DNA of 43,789 bases from positions 1 through 43,789 of the forward strand of contig CACGOO010000010.1 of assembly GCA_902574685.1 (NCBI GenBank), read 5' to 3'. This document shows, piece by piece, positions 27,262-36,645 of the stretch. This DNA comes from an uncultured Pelagibacteraceae bacterium (lineage in GTDB: Bacteria; Pseudomonadota; Alphaproteobacteria; Pelagibacterales; Pelagibacteraceae). Both the position numbers and the translations under genes were made by a program. The notes beneath the pieces were generated by a model. That model did not search any database, was not told the origin of the DNA, and was given only the letters and a program-made list of their open reading frames with translations. Position 1 is the first letter of the stretch; every line of letters starts with the position of its first letter.

Positions 27262-28119
27262 ATGAATAATTTTGAATTAAATGATAGTTTAAAACCTGGG
27301 CTATATTGTGTTTCTACTCCGATAGGAAATTTAGGTGATATTACTTTTAGAGCTATATACATACTTAATAAATCAGACCTGATTTTGTCAGAAGACACAA
27401 GAGTTTCAGGTAAACTATTATCTAAGTATAACATAAGTACAAAATTATTATCTAATCACAAATTTAATGAAAAAAAAAACATCAAATATGTATTAAATTT
27501 ATTACAACAAAATAAAATAGTTTCTATTATTTCAGATGCTGGTACTCCAACAATTTCAGATCCTGGTGCAATCTTGATAAATGAATGTATTAAAAATAAA
27601 ATTGATATATTTCCTGCTCCAGGATCCTCCGCTGTCGCTGCAGCTGTTTCTATAAGCGGCTTTTCAAACAATTTCTTTTTTTGTGGTTTTTTGCCGGATA
27701 AAAAGTTGCAAATTGATCAACTTTTTCAAAAGATTTCTAATTTAAATTACTCAATTGTTTTTTTTATTTCACCCAAAAAAATAAAAAAAATTACAGCACA
27801 AATACAAAAATATTTTAGTGATAGAGATATTCTAATTACTAGGGAAATGACAAAGTTACACGAGGAATATATTAGAGATAAGGTTAAAAACCTCAATAAT
27901 ATAAATATAACAGAAAAAGGTGAGATTACTGTAGTTATATCAGAAAATTTAAATTTAGAAAATAGGTTACAAGTAATTGAAGAATCGGTTAAAAAAAAAA
28001 TTATCAAACTTTTAAAAAAAATGTCAATTAAAGATATTACATCAAAAGTTAGTAAAGAAAATAATATATCAAAAAAAATTGTTTATGATTATTGTCTAAA
28101 GAAAAAAAATGAAATTTAG
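27262..28119 (+). CDS. rsmI: 16S rRNA (cytidine1402-2'-O)-methyltransferase RsmI
   Basis: RsmI is a tetrapyrrole-methylase-fold enzyme that methylates the ribose of C1402 in 16S rRNA. The 285-residue protein has LYCVSTPIGNLGDITFRAI, LILSEDTRVSGKLL, IISDAGTPTISDPGAILI, PAPGSSAVAAAVSISGF and FFCGFLPDK, all typical. The C-terminal region is lysine-rich. The ATG is 3 bp from the start of the divergent activator gene. It overlaps the downstream BON-domain lipoprotein by 11 bp. Confidence 0.96.
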   Translation: MNNFELNDSLKPGLYCVSTPIGNLGDITFRAIYILNKSDLILSEDTRVSGKLLSKYNISTKLLSNHKFNEKKNIKYVLNLLQQNKIVSIISDAGTPTISDPGAILINECIKNKIDIFPAPGSSAVAAAVSISGFSNNFFFCGFLPDKKLQIDQLFQKISNLNYSIVFFISPKKIKKITAQIQKYFSDRDILITREMTKLHEEYIRDKVKNLNNINITEKGEITVVISENLNLENRLQVIEESVKKKIIKLLKKMSIKDITSKVSKENNISKKIVYDYCLKKKNEI

Positions 28120-28702
28120 AAATTTAATTTTAATTATAACTTTTATTTTAATTTCAGGATGTGTTGGTTATTCATCAACCGGAGTTTTGGGAACAGGGGT
28201 TTCGATTGCAATGGATCCAAGAACAATAGGAACACAAATAGACGATTCTTTAATGCAAAAAAACCTAAGAGCAAAACTAGTATTAATGGACAAAAATTAT
28301 TTACTAAATGTAAAGTCTAAAGTTCTAGATGGCCGAATATTTATAACTGGTAAAGTAGATACTATTGAAGAAAAATTAAAAATTACAAAACTAGGTTGGG
28401 AAATAAAAGGTGCCAGATCAGTAAAAAATGATTTAAAAATTAAAGAAGAGTTTAATTTTAAACAAACCGCTAAAGATGTACTAATAACTTCTCAACTAAG
28501 AACCGCTTTAATAACAAACAAAAAAATTAAGTCTGCTAATTATGATATCGATACATATAAGAAAATAATTTATGTTTACGGAATTTCGCAAAATGAAGAA
28601 GAAAGGGCTGAAGTTATAAACGAGGCTAAGAAAGTTCTTGATGTAGAAGATGTAGTTGCAAGCATTTTTTTAGTTGAAGACTTGAGAGTCGTAAAAAACT
28701 AA
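28109..28702 (+). CDS. BON-domain lipoprotein (DolP/YraP-like)
   Basis: The 197-residue protein has a lipoprotein signal peptide (ILIITFILISGC, Cys18) and two BON domains: about 45-115 (LLNVKSKVLDGRIFITGKVD) and about 120-190 (TSQLRTALITNKK to KKIIYVYGISQNEEERAEVI). E. coli DolP (YraP) has the same layout, binds anionic phospholipid and supports outer-membrane integrity. Its gene lies in the same yraL-lpoA neighbourhood, so the combination here is conserved. It converges with the malic enzyme gene with a 4-bp overlap. Confidence 0.87.
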   Translation: MKFRNLILIITFILISGCVGYSSTGVLGTGVSIAMDPRTIGTQIDDSLMQKNLRAKLVLMDKNYLLNVKSKVLDGRIFITGKVDTIEEKLKITKLGWEIKGARSVKNDLKIKEEFNFKQTAKDVLITSQLRTALITNKKIKSANYDIDTYKKIIYVYGISQNEEERAEVINEAKKVLDVEDVVASIFLVEDLRVVKN

Positions 28703-30987
28703 TTTGGTTTCTTGTAATTAATTACTCCTGCTGAATATGCTGCAACAGATGCTAAATTTAATATGTCAGATGTGGATGATCTTAATGGAGCAATTTCAAT
28801 TGCTTGACCTAAACCGATTAATAGTGGTCCGATTACCTTAGCACCACCTAAAGTTTTCATTGTTTTATAAGTTATAGCAGCACTATGTTGTCCAGGCATA
28901 ATCAATATATTTGCATTACCAACAATCTCAGAAAATGGATAAAGGTCTTTATATTCATCACTTAAGGCTACATCAGGCTGCATATCTCCATCAAACTTAA
29001 AGTTAACCTTTTTATTTTTTAAAATTTCTACTGCATCTCTTATATGTTTAGTTCTAGCTGTAATTGGTTGGCCAAAGGTTGAGTGTGAAAGAAAAGCGAC
29101 TTTTGGTTCAAATCCAAATAATTTTGCTACTCTAGATGCAGAAATAGCTATTTCAGAGAGTTGTTCAGATGTTGGATATTCGTGAACACTTGTATCTGCA
29201 ATAAAAACTGTTTTGCCCTTATTTACAATCATGTTTAATCCAAACATAATTTCTCCCGGTCTAACATCTATGACCTTTTTAACTTTATCAAGAGATTGCC
29301 CATACCTTCTTGAATTTCCAGTTACCATTGCATCAGCATCGCCACATGCAACCATGCAAGAACCCCATATAACTCTGTCATTTCTGACCATTTTATCACA
29401 ATCTCTTTCAAGCAATCCCTCTGTTCTTTGAAGTTTTTTAAATAGATAATTTACATATTTTTTTCTTTTTTCACTCAAAGTAGAGTTCACAATCTGAATA
29501 TCAAAGCTTTCTCCGTAACCAATCTCTCTAAGTTTTTCTTTAACAACTTTTTCTTTAGCAACCAAAATAGGCGTGCCTAGTCCACTATTTTTAAATGCTA
29601 TTGCAGCCTTCAAAGTATTTTCATCTTCACCATCGGCAAATACAACTTTTTTATTTGTTTTTTTAATTTGGTTATTTATTCCCTGCATAATAGTTACAGA
29701 TGGATCAAGTCGTTGTTTTAATTGCTCAGAATATTGATCAAAATTTTCTATTTTTTTTCTTGCAACACCAGATTTAATAGCAGCTTTTGCTACTGCTACT
29801 GGTATTACACTTATTAATCGAGGGTCAAAAGTAGATGGAATAATATATTCTTTTCCATAATTAGGTCTTTCGCCACCCATTGCAGCTGCGACCTCGTCAG
29901 GCACAAATTCCCTTGCAAGTGAAGCAATAGCATTAGCTGCCGCTACTTTCATTTCTTCATTAATGGTTTTTGCCCTAACATCTAAAGCTCCCCTAAATAT
30001 GTATGGAAACCCGATTAAATTGTTTACTTGATTTGGATAATCCGATCTACCTGTTGCTATAATTGCATCATTTCTCACTTTTTCTATATCTTCTGGTTTA
30101 ATCTCAGGATCTGGATTTGCGCATGCAAATATAATTGGATTTTTTGCCATTTTTTTAACCATACTTTTTTTTACAACACCAGCAGCAGACAAACCTAAGA
30201 ATACATCTGCATTTTTCATTGCATCATCTAAACTTTTATCCTTTGTTTCTACTGCAAATTCTTTTTTCCACGAATTAATATCTTTTCTTTTTTTATTTAT
30301 GACGCCTTTTGTATCCAACATTTTAATATTATTTTTTGGAATACCTGTACTTCTAAATAATTTTGCACATGCCATAGCTGCAGCACCTGCACCATTAATT
30401 ACTATTTTAATTTTTTTTAAGTTTTTTTTTGCAATATCAACTGCGTTAATTAAAGCAGCTGTTGTTATTATTGCTGTCCCGTGTTGATCGTCGTGAAAAA
30501 CAGGAATATCTAAAATTTTTTTTAATTCTTCTTCAATTATAAAACAGTTTGGAGCTGCAATATCTTCAAGATTTATACCACCAAAACTTTTCGCTATGTG
30601 TTTTATGGAGTTTATTATTTCTTTTGTATCCTCTGTGTCTATTTCCAAATCTATCGAGTCAATATCAGCAAATCTTTTAAATAGAACAGCTTTTCCTTCC
30701 ATCACTGGTTTTGATGCTATTGCACCCAAATTTCCTAGCCCTAATATTGCTGATCCATTACTAATTACTGCAACTAGATTTCCTTTAGTAGTATATTCAT
30801 ATGCCAACTCAGGGTTATTGGCTATTGCTTTTACAGGAGCAGCAACACCAGGAGAATAAGCTAAGGCCAGATCTCTTTTTGTAGTTACGGGCTTAGATGA
30901 AACGATCTCTATTTTGCCAGATTTATCATTAGTATGAAAATCTAAAGCTTCTTTATCAGAATAATGTTCAATTTTGTTTTTTTTCAT
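28699..30987 (-). CDS. maeB: NADP-dependent malic enzyme with phosphotransacetylase-like domain
   Basis: This 762-residue MaeB-type enzyme decarboxylates malate to pyruvate with NADP. The malic-enzyme part (1-420) has KRDLALAYSPGVAAPV, VFHDDQHGTAIITTAALINA, IVINGAGAAAMACAKLFRS and FACANPDPEI. The C-terminal half (about 430-760) is the phosphate-acetyltransferase-like domain (VVFADGEDENTLKAAIAF, MVTGNSRRYG, LMMPGQ-like ILIMPGQHSAAITYK), which in MaeB is regulatory (acetyl-CoA sensing) and not catalytic. It is divergent from murJ across 44 bp. Confidence 0.96.
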   Translation of the reverse strand: MKKNKIEHYSDKEALDFHTNDKSGKIEIVSSKPVTTKRDLALAYSPGVAAPVKAIANNPELAYEYTTKGNLVAVISNGSAILGLGNLGAIASKPVMEGKAVLFKRFADIDSIDLEIDTEDTKEIINSIKHIAKSFGGINLEDIAAPNCFIIEEELKKILDIPVFHDDQHGTAIITTAALINAVDIAKKNLKKIKIVINGAGAAAMACAKLFRSTGIPKNNIKMLDTKGVINKKRKDINSWKKEFAVETKDKSLDDAMKNADVFLGLSAAGVVKKSMVKKMAKNPIIFACANPDPEIKPEDIEKVRNDAIIATGRSDYPNQVNNLIGFPYIFRGALDVRAKTINEEMKVAAANAIASLAREFVPDEVAAAMGGERPNYGKEYIIPSTFDPRLISVIPVAVAKAAIKSGVARKKIENFDQYSEQLKQRLDPSVTIMQGINNQIKKTNKKVVFADGEDENTLKAAIAFKNSGLGTPILVAKEKVVKEKLREIGYGESFDIQIVNSTLSEKRKKYVNYLFKKLQRTEGLLERDCDKMVRNDRVIWGSCMVACGDADAMVTGNSRRYGQSLDKVKKVIDVRPGEIMFGLNMIVNKGKTVFIADTSVHEYPTSEQLSEIAISASRVAKLFGFEPKVAFLSHSTFGQPITARTKHIRDAVEILKNKKVNFKFDGDMQPDVALSDEYKDLYPFSEIVGNANILIMPGQHSAAITYKTMKTLGGAKVIGPLLIGLGQAIEIAPLRSSTSDILNLASVAAYSAGVINYKKPN

Positions 30988-31031
30988 TATTTGTTTAGAT
31001 ATACAAAAGGATTAAGTTAGTAATATGATTT

Positions 31032-32558
31032 ATGAATTTAATTAAGTCAACAGGCACGTTTAGTCTGTTTGTTATTATAAGCAGAATATTAGGATACATT
31101 AGAGACTTATTTATAGCTATTTATCTTGGTTCGGGACCAATTGCTGATGCATTCTTCGTAGCATTTAGAATACCAAACACCTTTAGAAGATTGTTTGCAG
31201 AAGGTACTTTTAATGCAGCATTTGTTCCATCTTACACATCAGAACTTTTGTCTAGTAAAAAAAAAGCTCTAAAATTTGCAAACTCAGTATTTAATTTATT
31301 GGTGCTAGCACTTTTAAGTTTAACAATATTTATCGAGATTTTTATGCCAAACTTTATAAAATTGATCGCTCCTGGCTTCTCAGATATAGATGAAAAGTTC
31401 AAGTTAGCAGTTGATTTAACAAGAATTACTTTTCCATTCTTACTTTTTATAAGTTTAGCTTCTTTTTTTTCAGCAATTTTAAATTCTCACAACAAATTTG
31501 CCGTCGCAGCCGCAGCTCCACTTTTTTTAAATATATTATTAATAATATGTTTCCTTTTTATAAAAAACGATACTGATTTAGTTTACTATTTAAGTTATGC
31601 AATAACATTTGCGGGAATTATACAATTTATATTTTTAATTATTTTTACTAGAAAATATTTTTATCCAAGTTTTAAATTCAATTTTCAAATAGATAATAAA
31701 ATAAATTTTTTTTTTAGAAAACTCTTGCCCAGTATATTTTCATCTGGCGTTACTCAAATTAATATATTAGTTGGTACAATAATTGCCTCTTTCCAGGCAA
31801 GTGCTGTTTCATATTTATATTATGCAGATAGGATATACCAGATAAACTTAGCAATAGCAGGGATTGCAATCGGTATAATTATTTTACCTAACTTAAGCAG
31901 ATATGTTAAGAGTAAAAACAATGTAAAATTGGGAATTTTACAAAATAAGTCTTTGGAGTTGAGTTTATTTTTAAGTCTTCCAGCTACCCTAGCATTAATT
32001 ATTGCTTCTGAAGAAATTGTTTCTGCACTTTTTGGTTATGGATCTTTTGATGAAGAAAGTGTTAAAAATTCAGCTCTTGCATTATTTTATTTTGCATTAG
32101 GCCTACCTGCATTTTCAATGATAAAAATATTTTCAAGTTTTATATTTGCCAGAAATGATACAAAAACACCCTTTTACTTTTCATTGATTTCTGTAATTTT
32201 GAATATTGTTATTAGTGTATCTTTATTTAGTAAAATAGGTTTTATTATAATTCCTATAGCAACAACAATTTCCTCGTGGTTGAATGGTTTTTTACTAATG
32301 GTATTTGCTTTAAATAAAAAATATTTTAATTTCAACAACTCATTTTTTATACAACTTTTTAAAATATCAATTTCAAATTTAATTTGTTTAGGATTATTTA
32401 AAATATTAATAAATTATTTTGGCAATTATTTTATATTTTTAAATAGTTACAAATTTTTAGCAATTATATCATTAGTTCTTTTAACTTTTGCTTTTTATTT
32501 ATTGATTTCAATACTCATTAAAGCCTTTAAAATATCTGATATTAAATTAAACTATTAA
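31032..32558 (+). CDS. murJ: Lipid II flippase MurJ
   Basis: MurJ moves lipid II across the inner membrane. The 508-residue protein has about 14 hydrophobic helices and the MviN signatures ISRILGYIRDLFIAIYLG, ADAFFVAFRIPNTFRRLFAE, GTFNAAFVPSY and, later, the central region VTQINILVGTIIASF. The arginines around RIPNTFRR correspond to those lining the lipid II cavity. trpS follows after 3 bp. The short ORF from an upstream ATG at 31024 stops at once and is not the start. Confidence 0.97.
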   Translation: MNLIKSTGTFSLFVIISRILGYIRDLFIAIYLGSGPIADAFFVAFRIPNTFRRLFAEGTFNAAFVPSYTSELLSSKKKALKFANSVFNLLVLALLSLTIFIEIFMPNFIKLIAPGFSDIDEKFKLAVDLTRITFPFLLFISLASFFSAILNSHNKFAVAAAAPLFLNILLIICFLFIKNDTDLVYYLSYAITFAGIIQFIFLIIFTRKYFYPSFKFNFQIDNKINFFFRKLLPSIFSSGVTQINILVGTIIASFQASAVSYLYYADRIYQINLAIAGIAIGIIILPNLSRYVKSKNNVKLGILQNKSLELSLFLSLPATLALIIASEEIVSALFGYGSFDEESVKNSALALFYFALGLPAFSMIKIFSSFIFARNDTKTPFYFSLISVILNIVISVSLFSKIGFIIIPIATTISSWLNGFLLMVFALNKKYFNFNNSFFIQLFKISISNLICLGLFKILINYFGNYFIFLNSYKFLAIISLVLLTFAFYLLISILIKAFKISDIKLNY

Positions 32559-32561
32559 ATT

Positions 32562-33563
32562 ATGTCTAAAAAAATTTTTTCTGGAGTTCAACCAACTGGA
32601 AATTTACATCTTGGCAATTACATAGGTGCAATAAAAAATTTTGTTGATTTACAAAACAATAAAGATAATAGATGTATTTTTTGTGTCGTTGATCTTCATG
32701 CTATTACTGTAATGCAAGATCCGATAGAGTTAAAAAATAATATTAGAGAAACAGCAGCAGCATTCATTGCAAGCGGTATTGATCCAAAAAAAAGTATAAT
32801 ATTTAATCAGTCTTTAGTTCCTGCACATTCCGAGGGCTCCTGGATTTTAGGATGTGTAGCTAGAATGGGATGGCTTAATAGAATGACACAATTCAAAGAA
32901 AAAGCCGGAAAAGATAAGGAAAAAGCTAGTGTTGGTTTATATATTTATCCTATTCTTATGGCATCTGATATTCTTTTATACGACGCTACTCATGTACCAG
33001 TTGGAGATGATCAAAAACAACATTTAGAACTCTGTAGAGATATAGCTCAAAAATTCAATAACGAATATAAATGTCCAGATTTCTTAAGACCTCCTGAACC
33101 TCTAATCCAAAAACATTTTTCAAGAATAATGAGTTTGAAAGATGGTTCAAAAAAAATGAGTAAGTCAGATATTGCTGAAGGCAGTAGGATTAATCTAACA
33201 GATAACGAGGATCAAATTATAAACAAAATAAAAAAAGCAAAAACAGATAATGATACTTTACCTGGAAAGGAAGATGGACTTAAAGGTAGACCTGAAGCAG
33301 AAAATTTGATGGGTATTTACTCAAGTTTAAGTAATCAAAATATTACTGATACATTAAATGAATTTGAAGGAAAAAATTTTTCTGATTTAAAAAATAAACT
33401 ATCTGAAATAATTGTGGCTAAGTTGTCTCCTATATCAAAAGAAATACAAAAATTGTTGTCAGAAAAAAATTATCTAGATCAAATTTTAAAAGATGGAGCA
33501 GTAAAAGCAGAGGATATTTCTTCTAAAAAGGTTAAAAAGATTAAAGAAATAGTTGGTTTTTAA
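32562..33563 (+). CDS. trpS: Tryptophanyl-tRNA synthetase
   Basis: This class I synthetase charges tRNA-Trp. The 333-residue protein has the N-terminal [20 protein letters not shown] with the HIGH-type [46 protein letters not shown] and the KMSKS motif KKMSKSD. All sites appear intact. It is co-directional with murJ (3-bp gap) and nfu (37-bp gap). Confidence 0.98.
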   Translation: MSKKIFSGVQPTGNLHLGNYIGAIKNFVDLQNNKDNRCIFCVVDLHAITVMQDPIELKNNIRETAAAFIASGIDPKKSIIFNQSLVPAHSEGSWILGCVARMGWLNRMTQFKEKAGKDKEKASVGLYIYPILMASDILLYDATHVPVGDDQKQHLELCRDIAQKFNNEYKCPDFLRPPEPLIQKHFSRIMSLKDGSKKMSKSDIAEGSRINLTDNEDQIINKIKKAKTDNDTLPGKEDGLKGRPEAENLMGIYSSLSNQNITDTLNEFEGKNFSDLKNKLSEIIVAKLSPISKEIQKLLSEKNYLDQILKDGAVKAEDISSKKVKKIKEIVGF

Positions 33564-33600
33564 TCATTTAATATTTTGAAATAAACACTATATAAAACGT

Positions 33601-34143
33601 ATGTTTATACAAACTGAGAATACACCAAACCCAAATTCATTAAAGTTTTTGCCTGGTAGAAAGGTATCTAATAATGGTCCTTTAGAAATTTTGAAACAAG
33701 AAGATACAAATAATTTACTAATAAAGAACTTATTACAAATAAATGGAGTGACTGGAGTATTTTTAGGAGAAGATTTTTTTTCGATAAATAAAGAAGAAAA
33801 TAAAAATTGGGAAGATATTCAGCACATTGTCATATCATATGTAAATGAGCATTATGCAAATGGTAATACATGCATTATTGATAAAACTAATGAAGAAGAC
33901 CAACACAAAAATTATTCAGAGATTGAAAAAAAAATAATAAGTGTTCTAGATTCTAAAATCAGACCGGCCGTTGCAAGAGATGGCGGAGATATAAAGTTCC
34001 AAGAATTCAAGGATGGAAAAGTTAAAGTTTTGTTAAAAGGTAGTTGTTCAGGCTGTCCATCTTCAACTCTTACTTTAAAAAAAGGTGTGGAAAACTTACT
34101 TTGTCATTACATTCCTGAAGTTAAAGAAGTTTTAGCTGTATAA
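33601..34143 (+). CDS. NifU-family Fe-S scaffold/carrier (Nfu)
   Basis: This 180-residue protein is a carrier for 4Fe-4S clusters. It has the N-terminal Nfu domain (MFIQTENTPNPNSLKFLPGR) and the C-terminal NifU-like domain (LDSKIRPAVARDGGDIKFQE and LLKGSCSGCPSSTLTLKKGV with the cluster CxxC). The domain order matches the alphaproteobacterial/mitochondrial NFU1 type and not E. coli NfuA, which has a degenerate A-type N-terminus. It lies in the murJ-trpS-nfu-bax run. Confidence 0.94.
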   Translation: MFIQTENTPNPNSLKFLPGRKVSNNGPLEILKQEDTNNLLIKNLLQINGVTGVFLGEDFFSINKEENKNWEDIQHIVISYVNEHYANGNTCIIDKTNEEDQHKNYSEIEKKIISVLDSKIRPAVARDGGDIKFQEFKDGKVKVLLKGSCSGCPSSTLTLKKGVENLLCHYIPEVKEVLAV

Positions 34144-34171
34144 TTAATTAATAATAATTATATTGAAATTA

Positions 34172-35263
34172 ATGGTTAGACTTACAAAAAATAAAAGTAT
34201 TAAACTCAAGCAAAAGAAAAATAATGTATTTAGATTTTCAGTAATTAGTATTTTTGTAATATTTTCATTCTTTTCCTTACCGACTGTAAGCAATTTTTTA
34301 GATAAAAATTTAAATTTCAAAAAATCTGTAATCTCAAATGCTGGTGTAAATTTTGACCAAGAATTAGACAAAAGAAAAAAAATCCTTGATGGAGAGAGAG
34401 AGACTAAAACAAATAAACTGAGTCTGAAAAATATTTTTGCCGATATTGATTTCTTCAGTACAGATGACGAGGGACAGAATTCAATAAGATTTGATGCAAG
34501 AACAATTGAGCAATTGTTTAAAGATACAAATTATAATCTTGAAAGAGTTAGAGAAACTAAGTTAGTAAATATAGGCAATAAAATTGATCATCTTCCAAAT
34601 GAGATTAAAAGTATTGAGAGTTCAAAAAAAAGAAAGAGACTATTTATTCAAATAGTTTTACCATTAATCGTAGAAGAGAACGCTAAAATTCGTCTTGATA
34701 GAAAAGAATTATTTAGAATATTGGCTAAGAATATAAACACGCAAAAAGAAAAAAATTGGTTAAAAGAAAAATTTAAACAATATGGTTTAAAAGATGGAGA
34801 TTTTTATTCTCTGAAAGTTAGAATGGATGAAATACCTGTATCTTTAGCACTTGCTCAAGCTGCTAAAGAAACTGGATGGGGGACATCTAGATTTGCACAG
34901 GAAGGTAATGCATTATTTGGACAATGGACTTGGAATGGTGATGGAATTAGGCCAGCAGGTGTAGATAAAGATGCAAAACACAAAGTTGCAAAGTTTGCAG
35001 TTCTTAAAGCATCAGTTAGAGCATATCAGCGAAATTTAAATACTCATAGCAGTTATATCGAATTTAGAAAAGAAAGAGCAATTCAGAGAGACAACGATGA
35101 AAAACTAGACAGCTTAAAACTGGTTAACTATTTAGATAAATATGCGGAGACGGGGCAACAATACATTGACGTGTTAAAACAAATTATAAAGCAAAATTCT
35201 CTTACGGATTTTGATGATGTAAATGTAATGCCTACAAGCAATAAGACTAAAAAATTAATTTAA
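34172..35263 (+). CDS. Bax-like glucosaminidase-domain protein
   Basis: The ATG at 34172 gives 363 residues; a TTG at 34163 is the alternative. After a short basic cytoplasmic stretch there is one hydrophobic helix (FRFSVISIFVIFSFFSLP), then a charged linker and, from about residue 225, a glucosaminidase domain (PF01832 type). The domain shows PVSLALAQAAKETGWGTSRF with the probable catalytic Glu, then GNALFGQWTWNGDGIRPAG and KASVRAYQRNLNTHSSY. This is the pattern of E. coli Bax. It probably cleaves peptidoglycan from the inner-membrane side of the periplasm. Confidence 0.86.
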   Translation: MVRLTKNKSIKLKQKKNNVFRFSVISIFVIFSFFSLPTVSNFLDKNLNFKKSVISNAGVNFDQELDKRKKILDGERETKTNKLSLKNIFADIDFFSTDDEGQNSIRFDARTIEQLFKDTNYNLERVRETKLVNIGNKIDHLPNEIKSIESSKKRKRLFIQIVLPLIVEENAKIRLDRKELFRILAKNINTQKEKNWLKEKFKQYGLKDGDFYSLKVRMDEIPVSLALAQAAKETGWGTSRFAQEGNALFGQWTWNGDGIRPAGVDKDAKHKVAKFAVLKASVRAYQRNLNTHSSYIEFRKERAIQRDNDEKLDSLKLVNYLDKYAETGQQYIDVLKQIIKQNSLTDFDDVNVMPTSNKTKKLI

Positions 35264-36312
35264 TTTTGAACAAATTGGAAACCTGAAAATCTCCACCCAT
35301 TTTCATCTTTTAAAGAACAGTTAATCCTTCCTCTTCTTTCAATAAATTTCTCTGAAAAATTAATATTTAATATATTGTCGGTTAAGACAATTTTTGTTTT
35401 TCTCCATTTTGCTCCTTCATTTGAAAAGCAATTAATATTTTCTAAGTTTTTTTGATCTTTGAAAAACTCTATCACCATTTTAGGTGGGTTTTCTCCATCA
35501 TTCATAAATTTGTTCTCAGGTTTAATAATTTTATACTGAAGTGGCAAATAAGATATTACTTCTTTAAATCTTTTTATTTCTCCATATTTTTCGTTTATAG
35601 GAAATCTTGGTAATTCATATCTATCTTTGTTTAAATCAATAACACCTGAATGTTGACCAAATGCAAATTCAAAATTGTTTGAAATATAATTTTTCTGCTC
35701 TAAATTATACTCACCAAAGGGATAAGAAAAATAAATCGGATTATAACCTAATTTATTTTTAAAAATTTTAATTGATTCCTCAATATCTTCTACAAACTTT
35801 TGAAAAGTAAATTTAGTTAAATAATCGTGTGAATGTGAATGGTTACCAATGTATGCAAAGTTCTCTTTTTCTATTTCTTTTATTTGGTCCCAACTCATAT
35901 ATCCTTTATTCCCAACTGCCTCTGTTGAGACAAATAAAATAAAAGGAATCTTTTCATCTTTTAAGATTGGCCATGCATTTTCATAAAAAGACGTAAATGC
36001 ATCATCAATAGTTAATAAAATTTTTTTTTGTTCCTTAACCTTTTTAAAACTTATTGAAAGTTCACCAGGATTATAAAAATTTAAGTTATTTTCTTTTATT
36101 AAATTAATATGTTTTTTAAATATATCTAATCTTATATTTGTTGATGGATACTTATTTTCTTCAAATCTATGATACATAATCGCCAAAATACCTTGTTCAT
36201 CTTTAAAATATTCTTTATTTACTACTTCAGCTTTAACGTTTAAAAAAATAATAAAAAAAATGAATACTTTAGTTATTAACGCCGCAGATGATAAAATTTT
36301 ATTTTCTCTCAT
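35260..36312 (-). CDS. Polysaccharide deacetylase (NodB/CE4 family)
   Basis: With the ATG at 36312 the protein has about 350 residues; a TTG two codons upstream is possible. A signal peptide (ITKVFIFFIIFLNVKA) indicates export. The CE4 domain shows LAIMYHRFEENKYPS, the metal-binding ILLTIDDAFTSFYENAW, IGNHSHSHDYLTKF with the histidine metal ligands, and IYFSYPFGEYN. The substrate may be peptidoglycan or a surface polysaccharide. It converges with the Bax-like gene (4-bp overlap), and its 5' end overlaps the tsaB start by 53 bp on the opposite strand. Confidence 0.87.
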   Translation of the reverse strand: MRENKILSSAALITKVFIFFIIFLNVKAEVVNKEYFKDEQGILAIMYHRFEENKYPSTNIRLDIFKKHINLIKENNLNFYNPGELSISFKKVKEQKKILLTIDDAFTSFYENAWPILKDEKIPFILFVSTEAVGNKGYMSWDQIKEIEKENFAYIGNHSHSHDYLTKFTFQKFVEDIEESIKIFKNKLGYNPIYFSYPFGEYNLEQKNYISNNFEFAFGQHSGVIDLNKDRYELPRFPINEKYGEIKRFKEVISYLPLQYKIIKPENKFMNDGENPPKMVIEFFKDQKNLENINCFSNEGAKWRKTKIVLTDNILNINFSEKFIERRGRINCSLKDENGWRFSGFQFVQN

Positions 36313-36637
36313 AACCAACTTAGAATCTTATACTACCACCCATATAAACAGTAGAGAAAATTTTGATAAAATAATGATATTAATTTTGAATTTTCTTAAA
36401 GAACATGATTCAAATTTAGATAAAATAAGTGAAATATTTGTAAATCAAGGTCCCGGCAAAATCTCAAGTATTAGAAATTCGATAGCAATTGCTAAAGGCA
36501 TTGCTTTTGCAAAAAATATTGATTTATATGGTTTTTTGAGTGAACAATTAACAGATAAAGGTGTAGATCAGTTAGTAAAAATTGATAAAAAAAATTTTAC
36601 AAATATTAATTTGATTAAACCCCTTTACTCGAGTTAA
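36260..36637 (+). CDS. tsaB: TsaB-like protein, half-size
   Basis: TsaB scaffolds TsaD and TsaE in synthesis of the t6A37 tRNA modification. The 125-residue product has the N-terminal MNTLVINAADDKILFSL strand pair and the diagnostic VNQGPGKISSIRNSIAIAKG (family: GPGSFTGLR..AKGLA). Usual TsaB proteins have about 200-230 residues with two actin-like lobes; here the second lobe is missing, though the last residues (LIKPLYSS) recall the family's C-terminal tail. rimI, usually next, is absent and fur follows after 8 bp. The start overlaps the deacetylase 5' end. Confidence 0.8.
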   Translation: MNTLVINAADDKILFSLITNLESYTTTHINSRENFDKIMILILNFLKEHDSNLDKISEIFVNQGPGKISSIRNSIAIAKGIAFAKNIDLYGFLSEQLTDKGVDQLVKIDKKNFTNINLIKPLYSS

Positions 36638-36645
36638 AATAAATT

